DNA from: Brachionus plicatilis
Taxonomy: Eukaryota; Rotifera; Eurotatoria; Ploima; Brachionidae
Direction of reading: 5' to 3'
NCBI GenBank assembly: GCA_010279815.1
Contig: QEOQ01000573.1
Location: 913,271 to 977,270 of the forward strand
Length of the DNA stretch: 64,000 bases
Part shown: positions 34,454 to 45,187 of the stretch, piece after piece
How the letters are laid out: each line of letters opens with the position of its first letter
Numbering within the stretch: the first letter of the stretch is position 1
Notes under the pieces: model-generated
Databases searched by the model: none
What the model saw: only the letters and a program-made list of their open reading frames with translations
What the model was told of the DNA's origin: nothing
Position numbers and translations under genes: made by a program

Positions 34454-35290
34454 AATTTTTATGAAATTATTTCATTTAAAGATTTTTATTTTTCAACCAA
34501 AATGGTTGATTTGGATTAAGCCCCTTGATAAGAGCTGACAATTGTTGGTCCTTATTTTTTTTTAAATTTTAAAATATCCCTATTTACTGAATTTGAATAG
34601 GTTTAAATTTTTTAATTGATTTAAAAAAAAAAAAAACGTTTACAGACAAAAATTTAATGTTTTAAAATTTATAATTTGTTTATAAATTGAAAAATAAAAT
34701 TGTTTTAGTTTAAATGAATAAATATAAAAGTTAAGAATTTGAATTTCTGAATTATTTCAATTTTTAATGGTTTTTGTTAAATAAATAAAAGTTTAATCGT
34801 TTTGATGTTAATTTGATAATGAACTATTATTAAAAATAACATGTCTGGTAATGTTTAGTATTTATTTTTTTAAATTAATCAAAATTAATTAAGTTTTAAA
34901 ATCTAATCAAATCGATCATATCAAATATCAAATAAATCTAATCGATCATTTTGATCTTAAAACTGATTTGAAACTTTGAAAGTCCTTTTGATTTTGTTTT
35001 ATTTTGAAAAAAGAGGAAAAAATTTAAGAAAATGAAAAGCGATCTTTTATGCTTGCACTCTTTGAATATTTGAATTTTTTTGAATTTTTTATTTTAAAGT
35101 TAATGAAAAAAATTCAACCACGATTACATTCTTAATACTATAAATATATTAAGTGACTGAGACTTAATGCAACAATGTATTAAAAAAAAATAAGGACCAA
35201 CAATGGTCAGCTCCTATCAAGGGGCTTAATCCAAATCAACCATTTTGGTTGAAAAATAAAAATCTTTAAATGAAATAATTTCAAAAAATT

Positions 35291-35364
35291 TGCCCAACGG
35301 GAGGATCGAACTCACGACCTTCGCGTTATTAGCACGACGCTCTAACCAACTGAGCTAGCCGGGC
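35291..35364 (-). tRNA. tRNA-Ile (AAU), copy 4
   Basis: Identical 74-nt gene on the minus strand, forming an inverted pair with copy 3. On its 5' side (35365-35640) the sequence matches the region upstream of copy 2. Confidence 0.92.
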
Positions 35365-35699
35365 TTAAGAAATAACTAATTCAAATAATTTAAAAAATGT
35401 TATCTTACTACTTAAAAAATTCTAGTATGAAAAAAGTTAGCTAACTTAATAACACTTTAAAGGCTAATTACCTTAATTCGAACTTTCTGTTTTTATTAAT
35501 CACTTTTTGTTGAAAAAATAAAAATTCTATTTTGGACAAAAAAAATTTACTTAACAAGTTGAAATTAATTAGTTTTGTGTTTATTTTTATTTAGTTTTGT
35601 TGAAAATAATTTATTATATTAAACAATATTTAGTTTAAAAGTTTAGAGTTTTAAAAAAAATTCAATAAAATAAAATCAAATAAAATTGAATAAAAATGT

Positions 35700-36125
35700 T
35701 TTATTTATTGTTGAAAAATGTTGATTTGCAAACCGAGTGTAAGAAGTTAAAGGTATTTGTATTAGTATTTGTTTAATAGAGACTGGAGATTTGAATTTTG
35801 AGCTTAAATTTTCAGCACCAAAAAAGCAACTAAAAAATGTTTACAATTATGATTTTAAACCAGAAATTTTAATAGCAGATGAAGCCAAAGCTATTGCAAC
35901 TGGGTTATTACAGAATGCAAATAATTTAAATAATGGCAATGCTTTAATAAAGAAAATAGGTAATTCTGAAAGTTTTATTTTATTAGATAAATCCAAATCA
36001 AGTTTAATGAATCTCGATTACATTAACTCTAGATAAACTAGAATGGGATAAAAAATTTAATTTTGATAAATTGCCATTGAAGATTATTCAAAAAACTTTT
36101 GCTTTAACAGCAAAAGCTAAATAAT
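35700..36125 (+). pseudogene. MULE-transposase-like fragment, copy 2
   Basis: Longer version of the 25799 fragment: FELKFSAPKKQLKNVYNYDF, KPEILIADEAKAIATG, then about 80 further residues to stops near 36036 and a frame-shifted continuation to 36123. An upstream piece in another frame reads TECKKLKVFVL. Several stops. It sits about 350 bp from tRNA copy 4, in the mirror arrangement of copy 1 with tRNA copy 2. Confidence 0.45.
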
Positions 36126-37000
36126 GCTGAGGAATACTTAGGCAACAATCAAGTTTATTTTTTGTTTTTTATTTTTTTTTAATTTATATTTTGATTATTG
36201 AAATATTGCATAATATTTTAAATTTTTAAATTGTTTTTTTTCAAAAAATAGAAATTATTCTAAACTTAAAATAAATATTTTGTAAATAAACTAATTTAAT
36301 TAAAACGAAAGTAATTGTATTCAGAAATATATTTAGAACTAATTAATTTCGTCAGTAGGATAATTATTTTCAACAAAAAGTAATTATATACAATAAAAAG
36401 TAATTGTATATAATTTCTTCTTTCTGTCCTTAACTGAATCAATACTTAAACATTTTGCACCTGTCATTACTTACAATTTGTCTATTTAATTGTATTTTAT
36501 ATAATATTTTAACTTATTTTATTATTTCTTAGTTTTTTCTTTTTTTTGAATCTGAATTAGCTTTAGCTCGGTACAGATAAAACAAAGAAATAAAAATCTG
36601 ATTTCTTTTCCTATTTGCTTTCTTTTATTTTTTGTTTCTTGAACTGTCCAATGCTCAAATCTTCACTATCTGAAATGACTTATTGAAATTTTATTAAATA
36701 TATTTTTTATTACTTCATTTTTTTTAAATATTAAGATAAATTTAAAATCATTTGACTCAGTTAAATTAAAGAAAACCCGATTATTTAAAAAATGTTTAGT
36801 TAAATAAAGCTAAATGGCAATTAAGCACCTGCACATCTAAAAATTATTTAAAATATAATATTTGACAAATTTAATGATAGTAAAAAAATTTGCAAATATG
36901 TTAAGGCTAAACTGATCCATACGGTTTTAGCTTTCAAAATATTGGTTTCAAAATGAAACGTGGTAGGAAACCCTAGGCAAAAATGGTCCCTGAACTTAAT
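36123..37000. other. Intergenic with LINE-type tail
   Basis: No exon supported. TTAGCTCGGTACAGATAAAA at about 36549 is the recurring LINE-like 3' tail motif. Near 36957 a frame reads KRGRKP, like the AT-hook core of the 601-bp element. Confidence 0.4.
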
Positions 37001-37002
37001 TT

Positions 37003-37547
37003 CATAATAGGAGCATTGACCATAGTATGCCATTTAAAAGATTTTACATTTTTGCGTAACGTTTTAATCACTGATATTTTATTATTTTTTTAAATTCTAT
37101 AATTTCTGCAGGATTCTTTTTTATTAAATTTTTAATTGAAAAATTCTAAAAACTAAAAGTGTTTTTAAATAATTTAGTTTTAGTTTTGTTTTATTTTTGA
37201 AAAAAAAGGAAAAAATCCAAAAAAATGAAAAGCGATCTTTTATGCTTGCATTCTTTGAATATTCGAAATTTTTATTTTAAAGTTAATGAAAAAAATTCAA
37301 CCACGATTACATTCTTAATACTATAAATATATTAAGTGACTGAGACTTAATGCAGCTATGTATTAAAAAAAAATAAGGACCAACAATGGTCAGCTCCTAT
37401 CAAGGGGCTTAATCCAAATCAACCATTTTGGTTGAAAAATAAAAATCTTTAAATGAAATAATTTCAAAAAATTTGCCCAACGGGAGGATCGAACTCACGA
37501 CCTTCGCGTTATTAGCACGACGCTCTAACCAACTGAGCTAGCCGGGC
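37003..37547. mobile_element. tRNA-Ile repeat unit, left arm truncated
   Basis: Left end AATAGGAGCATTGACCATAG is the inner end of a body without its tRNA. The core (about 37025-37375) matches 21990-22320. The right arm AAGGACCAACAATGGTCAGC leads through the full body to tRNA-Ile (-) at 37474-37547. This repeats the inverted architecture of 34380-35364. Confidence 0.55.
37474..37547 (-). tRNA. tRNA-Ile (AAU), copy 5
   Basis: Identical 74-nt gene on the minus strand, with the same T-stem mismatch, T6 run and body. About 40 bp of 5' flank (to about 37590) also match copies 2 and 4. Confidence 0.92.
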
Positions 37548-38239
37548 TTAAGAAATAACTAATTCAAATAATTTAAAAAATGTTATTATATTTAATTATT
37601 CTTTAAGGTTCTCAAGCTTCTTCTAAATTATTTCAATTAGAGAATTTTATTTTTAAAAACTTTAAGTTTTAAATTGAAAGAAAATAATTCAATCGAAATA
37701 CAAATATTTTATTTAAAATTATTTTGTTGCATACAAGTATCGTTTTAGAGGTCTGACAGTAAAAAAAGTTTCGAAGTTTATAAGCGTTTATGTTTAAACC
37801 CAACAGAAGTGTTTTCCAAAGACATTTGCATATCAACTACACCACACATTTTCTCTTTACTTTTACTTGAAAACAGGTTTAAATTGAAGAACTTGAATAC
37901 CTTGAGCACAGTTACAGTCTCAGTCTGACCAAAATAAACATAAACTAAAATAAATTTTAAAATTTTTGTAGCCATAAAACTCGAAAATAAAAAATAATAA
38001 TAATTTTATTAGTGTTAATTAAAATAACAACCAAAAAAATAAAATCAATATAGATTAAAACTCTAAGTGCATTAAAGGCATATTAATTTTAAAAAAAGAT
38101 AACTATTAAATGAATTGATTAAAAGAGATATTTGGAATTTTATCCTTTTGGTTTTTGTTGATAAGAAAACCAGTTCTTTTTATGGCTTTTTTTTTTTAAA
38201 TTTTATAGGATAATGTTAAAAAGAAAAAAATCTTGCCGC

Positions 38240-38855
38240 TTAAAGAAAGACCCAGGAGTAATGATCTAATCCAGCTTTAAAAGATTCAGCATGGCCATGA
38301 TCAAGTTCAGCACTATAGGCCGAGCCAGAAGAGACATTTGGCAATCGAATGACACCGACTGGAACACACTTGATGGGGCAGCTCTAAAAATAATCGATCA
38401 GGCGCATTTGATTCGGACTTAAATTTCAAAAACATTTCAAAAATTATTATTAGTGATGAAATCGAATATGCATTTTCGAATCGAAATTCGAATAAGTAGC
38501 ATTTTGAATGAAAATTAAGCTTGAATTTAATTTTTGAATATAAATATTTTTGAATAATACACTTGAAAATTAATTAATTTAAATTAAAAATTGAATCCCT
38601 AAAATATTCGAATTAAAATTAGAAAATATAAAATTTTTGTACCAAAAACTAAATATAATAAATATTCAATTTAATATTTGAGAATAAAATTTAATCAAAA
38701 AAAATTTAATTAAAAAAGAATTCATTAAATAAAATGCATTTCAATTCGATTTGGATACTAAAAGTGTGCCAGATTTTCACCAGTTAACTCTTCTAACATT
38801 TTCTGGATTACAACAGTCCCATCCATCTTACCAGGTACCGAAAAATAGCTGTTCT
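38240..38855 (-). CDS. Two probable 3' exons of an unrecognised gene
   Basis: On the minus strand, an exon at about 38855-38759 reads NSYFSVPGKMDGTVVIQKML then EELTGENLAHF, bounded by ATCAG and GTATCC. It joins in frame, through a 380-bp intron, to 38381-38240, which reads CPIKCVPVGVIRLPNVSSGS then AYSAELDHGHAESFKAG and LDHYSWVFL, ending in TAA. The codons are balanced and complex, unlike the AT-rich surroundings, which is why I think it is coding. The upstream exons were not found. Family unknown; a captured or decayed gene piece is possible. Confidence 0.35.
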
Positions 38856-38981
38856 GATATTAACTTACGCTACAAGAGTAAAAAAAAATAAATTTTTCAA
38901 ATATTCTATTCAAATTTTATAGTGTTGTAAATAAATAGCATTTGAATTTACTTTTAAATACTTAAATTAATTTTTAAATTT

Positions 38982-39143
38982 GAGTTTAAACTTAAACAAA
39001 TTTTTTATTTGAGTTTAAATTTAAACTAATTTTTTATTTGAGTTTAAACTTAAACAAATTTTTTATTTGAGTTTAAATTTAAACTAATTTTTTATTTGAG
39101 TTTAAATTTAGACTAATTTTTTATTTGAGTTTAAATTTAAACC
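38982..39143. repeat. 29-bp tandem repeat array, about 5.6 units (left arm)
   Basis: Unit GAGTTTAAATTTAAACTAAT + TTTTTATTT with few variants (ACTTAAACAAA in units 1 and 3). Lies just inside the left end of the hAT element. Confidence 0.85.
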
Positions 39144-39429
39144 CAGAATAATAATTAAATTTAAATTCAAATTTTAATCATAATTCAATTCAATTTAGAA
39201 TTTAAAAAAGTCAAATTATTAAGCTTTTATTTGAAAATCAAAACGAAAATTTAAATTTATTTTCGTGTTTTTTATAGTAAGTGTATTAATTCTAAACGCA
39301 ATTAGCAAATAAATTCTAAAAATAAAGTTTTTTCCATTTTTTTTCTTTTTCCAATTATTATTTTTTTTGTTCAAGGTCTTAGGTCAACAATATATAAATA
39401 TTATTTTTTATTTTATTAAAAACAAATTT

Positions 39430-39726
39430 ATATTCTTAAAAATGAGTCAAACTCAAGATTTTTTACAAGCACCTTTTACTTATCGATCGATAAACAAAAA
39501 GCAATACATTAAAAGATCTCTTACCACAATAATTCAATTAAAGTTAGAAAATTTTAGTAAATAAAAATGCTGTTATTTCACTGTTGAATATAGTAATACA
39601 AATTACTCAAGCAATATGCTTGGTCATTTGAAAAAAGAGCATGCTATGGAATTGGGATATCAGCATAAAATTTTACTAGGTTTTAGTTATATCCGAAAAT
39701 TTAAATTAGTCAAATTGTTTAAGTAA
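39430..39726 (+). pseudogene. BED-type zinc finger remnant
   Basis: 39442-39561 encodes MSQTQDFLQAPFTYRSINKK... to a stop. Beyond it, in another frame, KCCYFTVEYSNTNYSSNMLG HLKKEH reads like a BED finger (CxxC...NxxxHLxxxH), with the second Cys replaced by Phe, running to a stop at 39726. BED fingers are the N-terminal DNA-binding domains of hAT transposases, so this fits the host element. Disabled. Confidence 0.55.
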
Positions 39727-39799
39727 TTTTAATTAAAACATAATTTAAATAGAATTTAGAATTATTTAAGTTAATCTTGGAATTTAAATATTTTTTGAG

Positions 39800-40025
39800 T
39801 TTAAATTTAATCAAAATTTTCTTTTAGTTTAAATTTTAATCCAAATTTTATTTTGGTTTAAATTTGAATCCAAATTTTATTTTAGTTTAAATTTGAATCC
39901 AAATTTTATTTTAGTTTAAATTTGAATCCAAATTTTATTTTAGTTTAAATTTGAATCCAAATTTTATTTTAGTTTAAATTTGAATACAAATTTTATTTTA
40001 GTTTAAATTTGAATCCAAATTTAAT
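39800..40025. repeat. 29-bp tandem repeat array, about 7 units (right arm)
   Basis: Unit AAATTTTATTTTAGTTTAAA + TTTGAATCC. The reverse complement aligns with the left-array unit in the same register at about 20 of 29 positions, so the two arrays form diverged inverted subterminal repeats. Confidence 0.85.
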
Positions 40026-40605
40026 TTTAAATTTAAATCGAAATAAATTGAATAATTTGTTCAAATCGCCAATTTGATTTACAACACTAAAATTTTAATA
40101 CTTTTAAATTATTAATTGAATTTATCTAAAATTCAAGTTTCTTTTTAAACTAAAGTTAAGCTCGAATTTTAATTGTAAAAAAAGATAGTTTTCGAATTTA
40201 ATTTCAAAAATAAAAATTAATCAAATATAAATTGAAATTTATCTTATATTCAAAATTTTATTCGATTATACTACTTTTTCAATAGTCTTTTCAAATTTTT
40301 TATTTATTCAAGTTTCAATTTGTGTCCAAAAACCTAATTCGATTTTATCACTAATTATCATATATTAATTAATCAACTTTATCGATATGTGAACATAAAA
40401 AAAACAAATTATATATTTTTGAAGAATTTATTTTTACAACAGAAATAAGTGTTTTTAAAAAGAAAACTAATATTTTAAAAACATAGAAAAAAAAAAGCTA
40501 AATTTTAATTAACTGGAAACAAAAACTTGGCTCACAAAAAAAATTTAAATAAATTTTGAATTTAAAACCAATTTTTTTCCATAAGACGATTTAATTTAAA
40601 TTATA

Positions 40606-43600
40606 TTAGAGATAATTCGCATAAGCTTGGTACATTGCAGGATTCGGCATCAAAGGTGGCGGCAATTGGGCACCATTTTGAGCTAGCTGAGGTGGAGTAG
40701 GCAATGTTGGCGGAATCAGTGGCGTCACAGCTTGAACATTTTTCAAATATTGGCCTTCACTGTGTCCCATTCGATCAGAAGATGGCATCAATGAACTGCT
40801 CATTTGATACCTATTCGGGTTGTATGAATTACCGTTCTGGTACTTATTTTGGTACGCATTCTGTGACGAATTGAAATGAACACCTCCTTGTTGATTGTGA
40901 TAGCCATTCTCAGATTGATCATTTTCTGTCACCGAATCATCCCATCTATTTTTCTTGATCTTTTTGGCTCCACCATAGCCATTGGCGTCCTCCCTGCTAT
41001 AAGACTCGTCAAAATTAGATGAAGTTCTTTTGTATGCCCCCTTAGAAGCGCCATTGTAATTATCATGACTGTTGTAATTTGGCTCTAGATTAGAAAGAAA
41101 TGTTATCTATTAATAAATCACTATTTTTTTGTTTTACTTTGATATCTGTTGGGTCCATTTCGGTATCCGTAACTGTTGCCCTTGGTCAAAGCTAGAAGAC
41201 TGTCGCTTACCAGCTGATTTGCTTCCCGCAGGATTTCTATCAATTTGGGCACATGCTTGGCATTATCGCTGGTAACCAGAGTGAAAGCGGTGCCAGTGTT
41301 AGAATTGCGTGCAGTGCGGCCAATGCGGTGAACATAGTCCTCGGTCTGAGTGGGATAATCGATGTTGATCACAAACTTAATGTCCGATATGTCTAAATTA
41401 AAATAAGTTAGCTTGATCAGTACTGCTGGACTTGAGTTCAAAAAAAAACTAGACACATGTACCAACAAAAGTGACACATGTGAATGTTCAATGTTTAAGC
41501 TTACGGTTTAAAAGACCCGGCACATTTAAGCAGAACATGTAAAGTCGGTGTAACAACCTCCGGTACATGTGTCTGTTTAGAACTAATTTTAATTCTGTAA
41601 ACTTACTATAAGCAGTATGCCGTGTCGTTCTCTTGGTCAAGATTCTTCTATTAAAATAAAATATTACAAAAAAAAGAAAATTTTCGTTTTAAATTTTTTT
41701 AAATTCAATTTATTTGTTGAATTTGAACGGAAAAAAAATTTTTGAAAAATTTCGCTTTTTTTTGTAGCTTTATTTGGTCACTTACCTTTGACTTCCGCAC
41801 TCGTGTTCACCTAATCAGTTGGGAGCATGAGTCGGAACAAGGTCTCCTAAACTTGTTTTTTGTCGATCTACTAGACAATTCAACAGAAGTTATTCAGTGT
41901 CAAAAAAATGTCCCATTTATTTTTCAAAATGGGACGTAGCTGAATTTTACAATGAAACCAAGTGGCCTTTTTCACTTTTTTTACCATTAGCCATTTTAAT
42001 TTTTTTATTTAGATTTTTTTTCTTAAATTAAATTGCCAAGATTTAGATACTTGAAATTTTGAACAATAAATTTCATTATTTCATTAAGCTTTTTTATCGA
42101 AAATTTAATTGCACGAAGGTTGCAAAAAATATTCCAAATCTAAAAGAAAAATTTTCTTTCAAATTGTCCAAAATATTAAAATAAATCAATTAAGATTTAT
42201 TTTTGAAAAAAAAAATAAAATTTGCCTTAATAGAAAATTTTAATTTAAAGTAAATAAAGCAAATATTTAAAATTACAAAAAAAATCTAAATTAATTAGGC
42301 AGCCATTTAATGATATTTTTTTGTGTGAAAAAAAAATTTAATTTTTCAAGGTAGACATAAATGGTAAGATATAATTCATTATTTGATTGGTTCTTTTTTG
42401 AAGAGTTATCTTTTTATTATTTTTACTTTTGAAGATTTGGTGGCACCAAGTTTGGAAAAAAAAAATTTTTTTTTTTGGTTAAATAAAATTTTAACTGTCC
42501 CATAATGAAATTAAAAGTGTCTAGTCTTTGAAAAAATTAACCTTCAAGTAAACTATGCGACTTGAACTAAATTCAATTCAGAAAAATACAAAAAAAATCT
42601 AAATTAATCAGGCAGCCATTTAATGATTTTATACAGCGTGAAATAAACAATTAATTTTATATGAAAAGGAAAATAGAATTCATTATTTGATTGATTCTTT
42701 TTCGAAGAGTAAATTTTTTCACTTTTACTTTTGATGAAAAAAAAAATTTCAAGATTAAAAAGACATTTTTTTTTCGAGTAACGAACAAAATTATAAAAAT
42801 TATCAAAATTAAATTTCCGAAAAAAATTTTTATACTGAAATCAAAAGTGTATAGTCTTTTGAAAAAAAAAATTCAATGTAAATTATGAGACTTGAATAAA
42901 ATTGAAATCATTAAAATTAGAAAAAAAATTTAATTTTCCATTTTCTCTTTCCAAGTAGACATAAATATAAAAATTAGTTGATTTGTATCATTTTAAGCTG
43001 CCCAAAAACAAAAAAATTTTTTTTTAAATTTTCCTAAAAATGAAAACAAATAAATTAGAAATTCATTTTTGAAAAAAAAAAGTCTGAATTAATTTTTAAC
43101 CGGGGTGCGATTTTAAAATAAAAAAATCGTAATTTTTAGTTCACCAAAAATACTTTGAACATTTAAATGGCTGTAAAAATCAAAATCTAAATTTTCCATG
43201 TATTCATTGTAACGGGCCAACTAACTGGTTCCAATAAATTATTCTTCTTCTATTAAGCTAAAATTAAATTTTTTCCTCAACTTTGTGCGACCATTCTAAA
43301 CATCATCAGTTGAGATTTAGCTTTGACAAAGGATAAAAGATTTGAGTGTGACGATTCAAACCATTGGAATCTTCTATTGAATTGAGCCGTACGGGCATAG
43401 ACGCTGCTACTCAAATTTATGCCAGTACAAAGATCACAAGACCAAAGTAAGCTTAGTTCAATTAACTAAGAGACGAAGAGGGGGGTGGGGGGTGTTGAGG
43501 GGGTTGAGGGGTAGAAAGGCTGAGGGGGTACTTACTTAGGCCGCGCGCGGCCACATCAGTGGCGCACAAAATCGACTTTGGCTTCCTCTTAAATTCGCTA

Positions 43601-44817
43601 AGGACCCATTCGCGCTCTTGCTGCTTCTTGTCGCCATGAATGGCCAGACAATGGTAGCCCAGACTCTGAATAAACTTGGAGTACATCTCGACCTTTTTTT
43701 TAGTCTCGGAAAAAACAATGGCCTTGGAGTCGTGCTGGTTCATTATTTGGCCGAGGATGTCTCTGACCTTGGCCTCTTTTTCGTACTCCTGGCACACCTC
43801 AATTATCTGAAGGATATTGGGATTGGCGGCCAACTCGCCACTGCCGATGTTTATGTGCACATAATTTTTGATGAAGTCCTCGGCGAGGCGGCGCACCTCC
43901 TTGGGCCAGGTGGCCGAGAACATGGCCGTCTGTCGGTCGGGCCGTATCTGCTCGATTATTTTGCGTATCTGCGGCTCGAAGCCCATGTCGAGCATGCGGT
44001 CCGCTTCGTCCAAGACCAAAAAAGTGCACTTGCTCAGCGTGATTTGTTTGTCCTTGACAAAGTCGATGAGGCGGCCGGGCGTCGCAATGTAGATGTCGGC
44101 GCCGCGGCGCGCCTGACTGAGCTGCGAGTGCTTGGGCGAGCCGCCATAGATGACCACGTTTCGGACGCCGAGCTGCTGTCCGAAGTCGTCGGCCACCTGC
44201 TGGATCTGCATGGCGAGCTCGCGGGTCGGCGCCACCACCAGACCGACGGGCCCGGGCAGCTCGTCGCGGCCAAACGAGCGCACATAGCTCTGGTTGTTCA
44301 TGATGTGAATGAGCATGGGCAGGATGAAGCCGAAGGTCTTGCCGCTGCCGGTCTGCGCGATGCCCACCATGTCCTGGCCGCTGAGCAGGCTCGGCCAGCA
44401 CATGGACTGGATGGGCGTGGGCCGGTCGAACTTAAGGTCCTGGATCTTGTACAGCACGTCCCTGGGTATGTCAAGGTCGCTGAAGCTGAGCACGGGCTTG
44501 ACCTGGTGGCCGCCGGTCACGCTGATGCTGTTCGAGCTCAAAAAGTTGGTGACCTCGGCGAACGGCCGGCTGTGCGCCGACGGCAGCTCGTGCACGAACT
44601 TTTTTTCGAAGTGGCGCAGCCGGTGCTCGGACCAGTTGGGCTTGGGCAGGTTTTTGATGTCGTCGAGGCCGTTCATTTGTTTTTGGCGGTTCATTTGCGA
44701 GTGGTTGGCGCCGTGGTGGTTCTCTCTGTCGGAGCGCTGCGATCGGAAATTGGTGCCCGATGACGAATAGGAGCTCCGGTAGTTGTTGGATGATGATGAT
44801 GATGATCTGTTGTGCAT
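40606..44817 (-). CDS. DDX5: ATP-dependent DEAD-box RNA helicase, DDX5/p68 family
   Basis: Three exons on the minus strand: 44817-43536, 41392-41138, 41084-40606; 671 aa (human DDX5 614). Motifs in order: Q motif around FDRPTPIQ (130-137), motif I AQTGSGKT (154-161), PTRELA, TPGRLID, DEAD (270-273), SAT, IVFSET, ATDVAARGL and, after intron 1, HRIGRTAR. The N-terminus is Ser/Arg/Asn-rich; the C-terminal tail has RGG-poor, Asn/Tyr/Gln-rich and Pro-rich stretches as in DDX5/17. The protein unwinds RNA in splicing, rRNA and miRNA processing and transcription. Intron 1 (2143 bp) splits motif V from motif VI; intron 2 is 53 bp. Exon 1 is GC-rich (about 60% by eye over 43540-44700), unlike every other exon here, while exons 2-3 are ordinary. 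Single start ATG preceded by a plain 5' region. Confidence 0.95.
41393..43535 (-). other. Long intron 1 of the DDX5-like gene
   Basis: Phase-1 intron of 2143 bp in a window where coding introns are mostly 40-60 bp. The donor CTAA|GTAAGT is followed on the sense strand by a pyrimidine/C-rich tract (complement of the G-run at 43480-43515). At about 41790-41885 (minus) an AG-bounded stretch with stop codons in several frames ends in AAAG|GTAAGTG, a plausible poison exon. 43270-43450 is also less AT-rich than typical intron DNA. The middle contains two related stretches (CAGGCAGCCATTTAATGAT at about 42297 and 42609). Confidence 0.6.
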
Positions 44818-45187
44818 TGTGTATGCTCGTTTCTAGTTGAGAAAAGAAAAGTAAGCTTTGTTGGAAATTTGGTTGAGAGAGCGAGATACAGAGAGATTTA
44901 TAGATTTTTGGAAAGAAAGAGATCGACTAAGAAGCCATTTTGAATGAAATAGTTGAGATTGTGTACGCTCGCAATTTATAGGATTTTTTTGCTAAGATAT
45001 GCGAGAAATATTCGCGTTGAAATTAGCATAAGCAAAGTTGCACGCCGCAAAAAATTTTGGCACATTTCAAGACAAAGTGATTTTGTTTGGCTTTGATGAA
45101 ATTTTGTACACGCATAAAAAAATTAACATTATTTTAATATTTAAAAATGCAGTAATTTTTATTTCTGAAGAAGGATTAGCTCGGTAC

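Larger units (their letters stand above)
34380..35364. mobile_element. Inverted-repeat unit with tRNA-Ile at both ends
   Basis: Left end: tRNA-Ile (+) 34380-34453 plus body to about 34565. Right end: the same arrangement inverted, body from about 35191 and tRNA-Ile (-) 35291-35364. The arms are about 175-185 bp and nearly identical, with both tRNAs reading inward. The core has two parts: 34566-34985, which recurs inverted at about 57430-57830 without tRNAs, and 34986-35190, shared with the units at 22150 and 37190. Left flanking homology stops at the tRNA 5' end. It could be a mobile element with tRNA in its terminal repeats, or two solo units side by side. Confidence 0.55.
38920..40089. mobile_element. 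hAT element with inverted 29-bp repeat arrays
   Basis: Ends TAGTGTTGTAAAT (left) and the inverse ATTTACAACACTA (right), with a perfect 8-bp target-site duplication AAATTTTA at 38912-38919 and 40090-40097. TAGTGTTG ends with 8-bp duplications are typical of hAT. Inside each end is an array of 29-bp units, in opposite orientation. The middle carries a broken BED-finger ORF. It is 1170 bp and non-autonomous. Confidence 0.9.

Noticed and set aside
37778..37975. 65-codon minus-strand frame with a hydrophobic N-terminus (possible secreted peptide)
   Set aside because: Weak signal-peptide character, no dibasic-flanked repeats or homologue recognised; too little to call a gene.
38982..40025. CRISPR-like array of 29-bp repeats
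   Set aside because: Repeats are directly tandem with no spacers, in a eukaryotic hAT element.
43799..44401. 200-codon minus-strand frame and other overlapping frames in the helicase exon
   Set aside because: Shifted shadow of the helicase exon; Arg/Ala/His-rich nonsense.
43618..44763. 381-codon open frame on the plus strand
   Set aside because: It is antisense to the GC-rich DDX5 exon, where stop codons are rare in all frames; the encoded sequence is low-complexity and has no domain.
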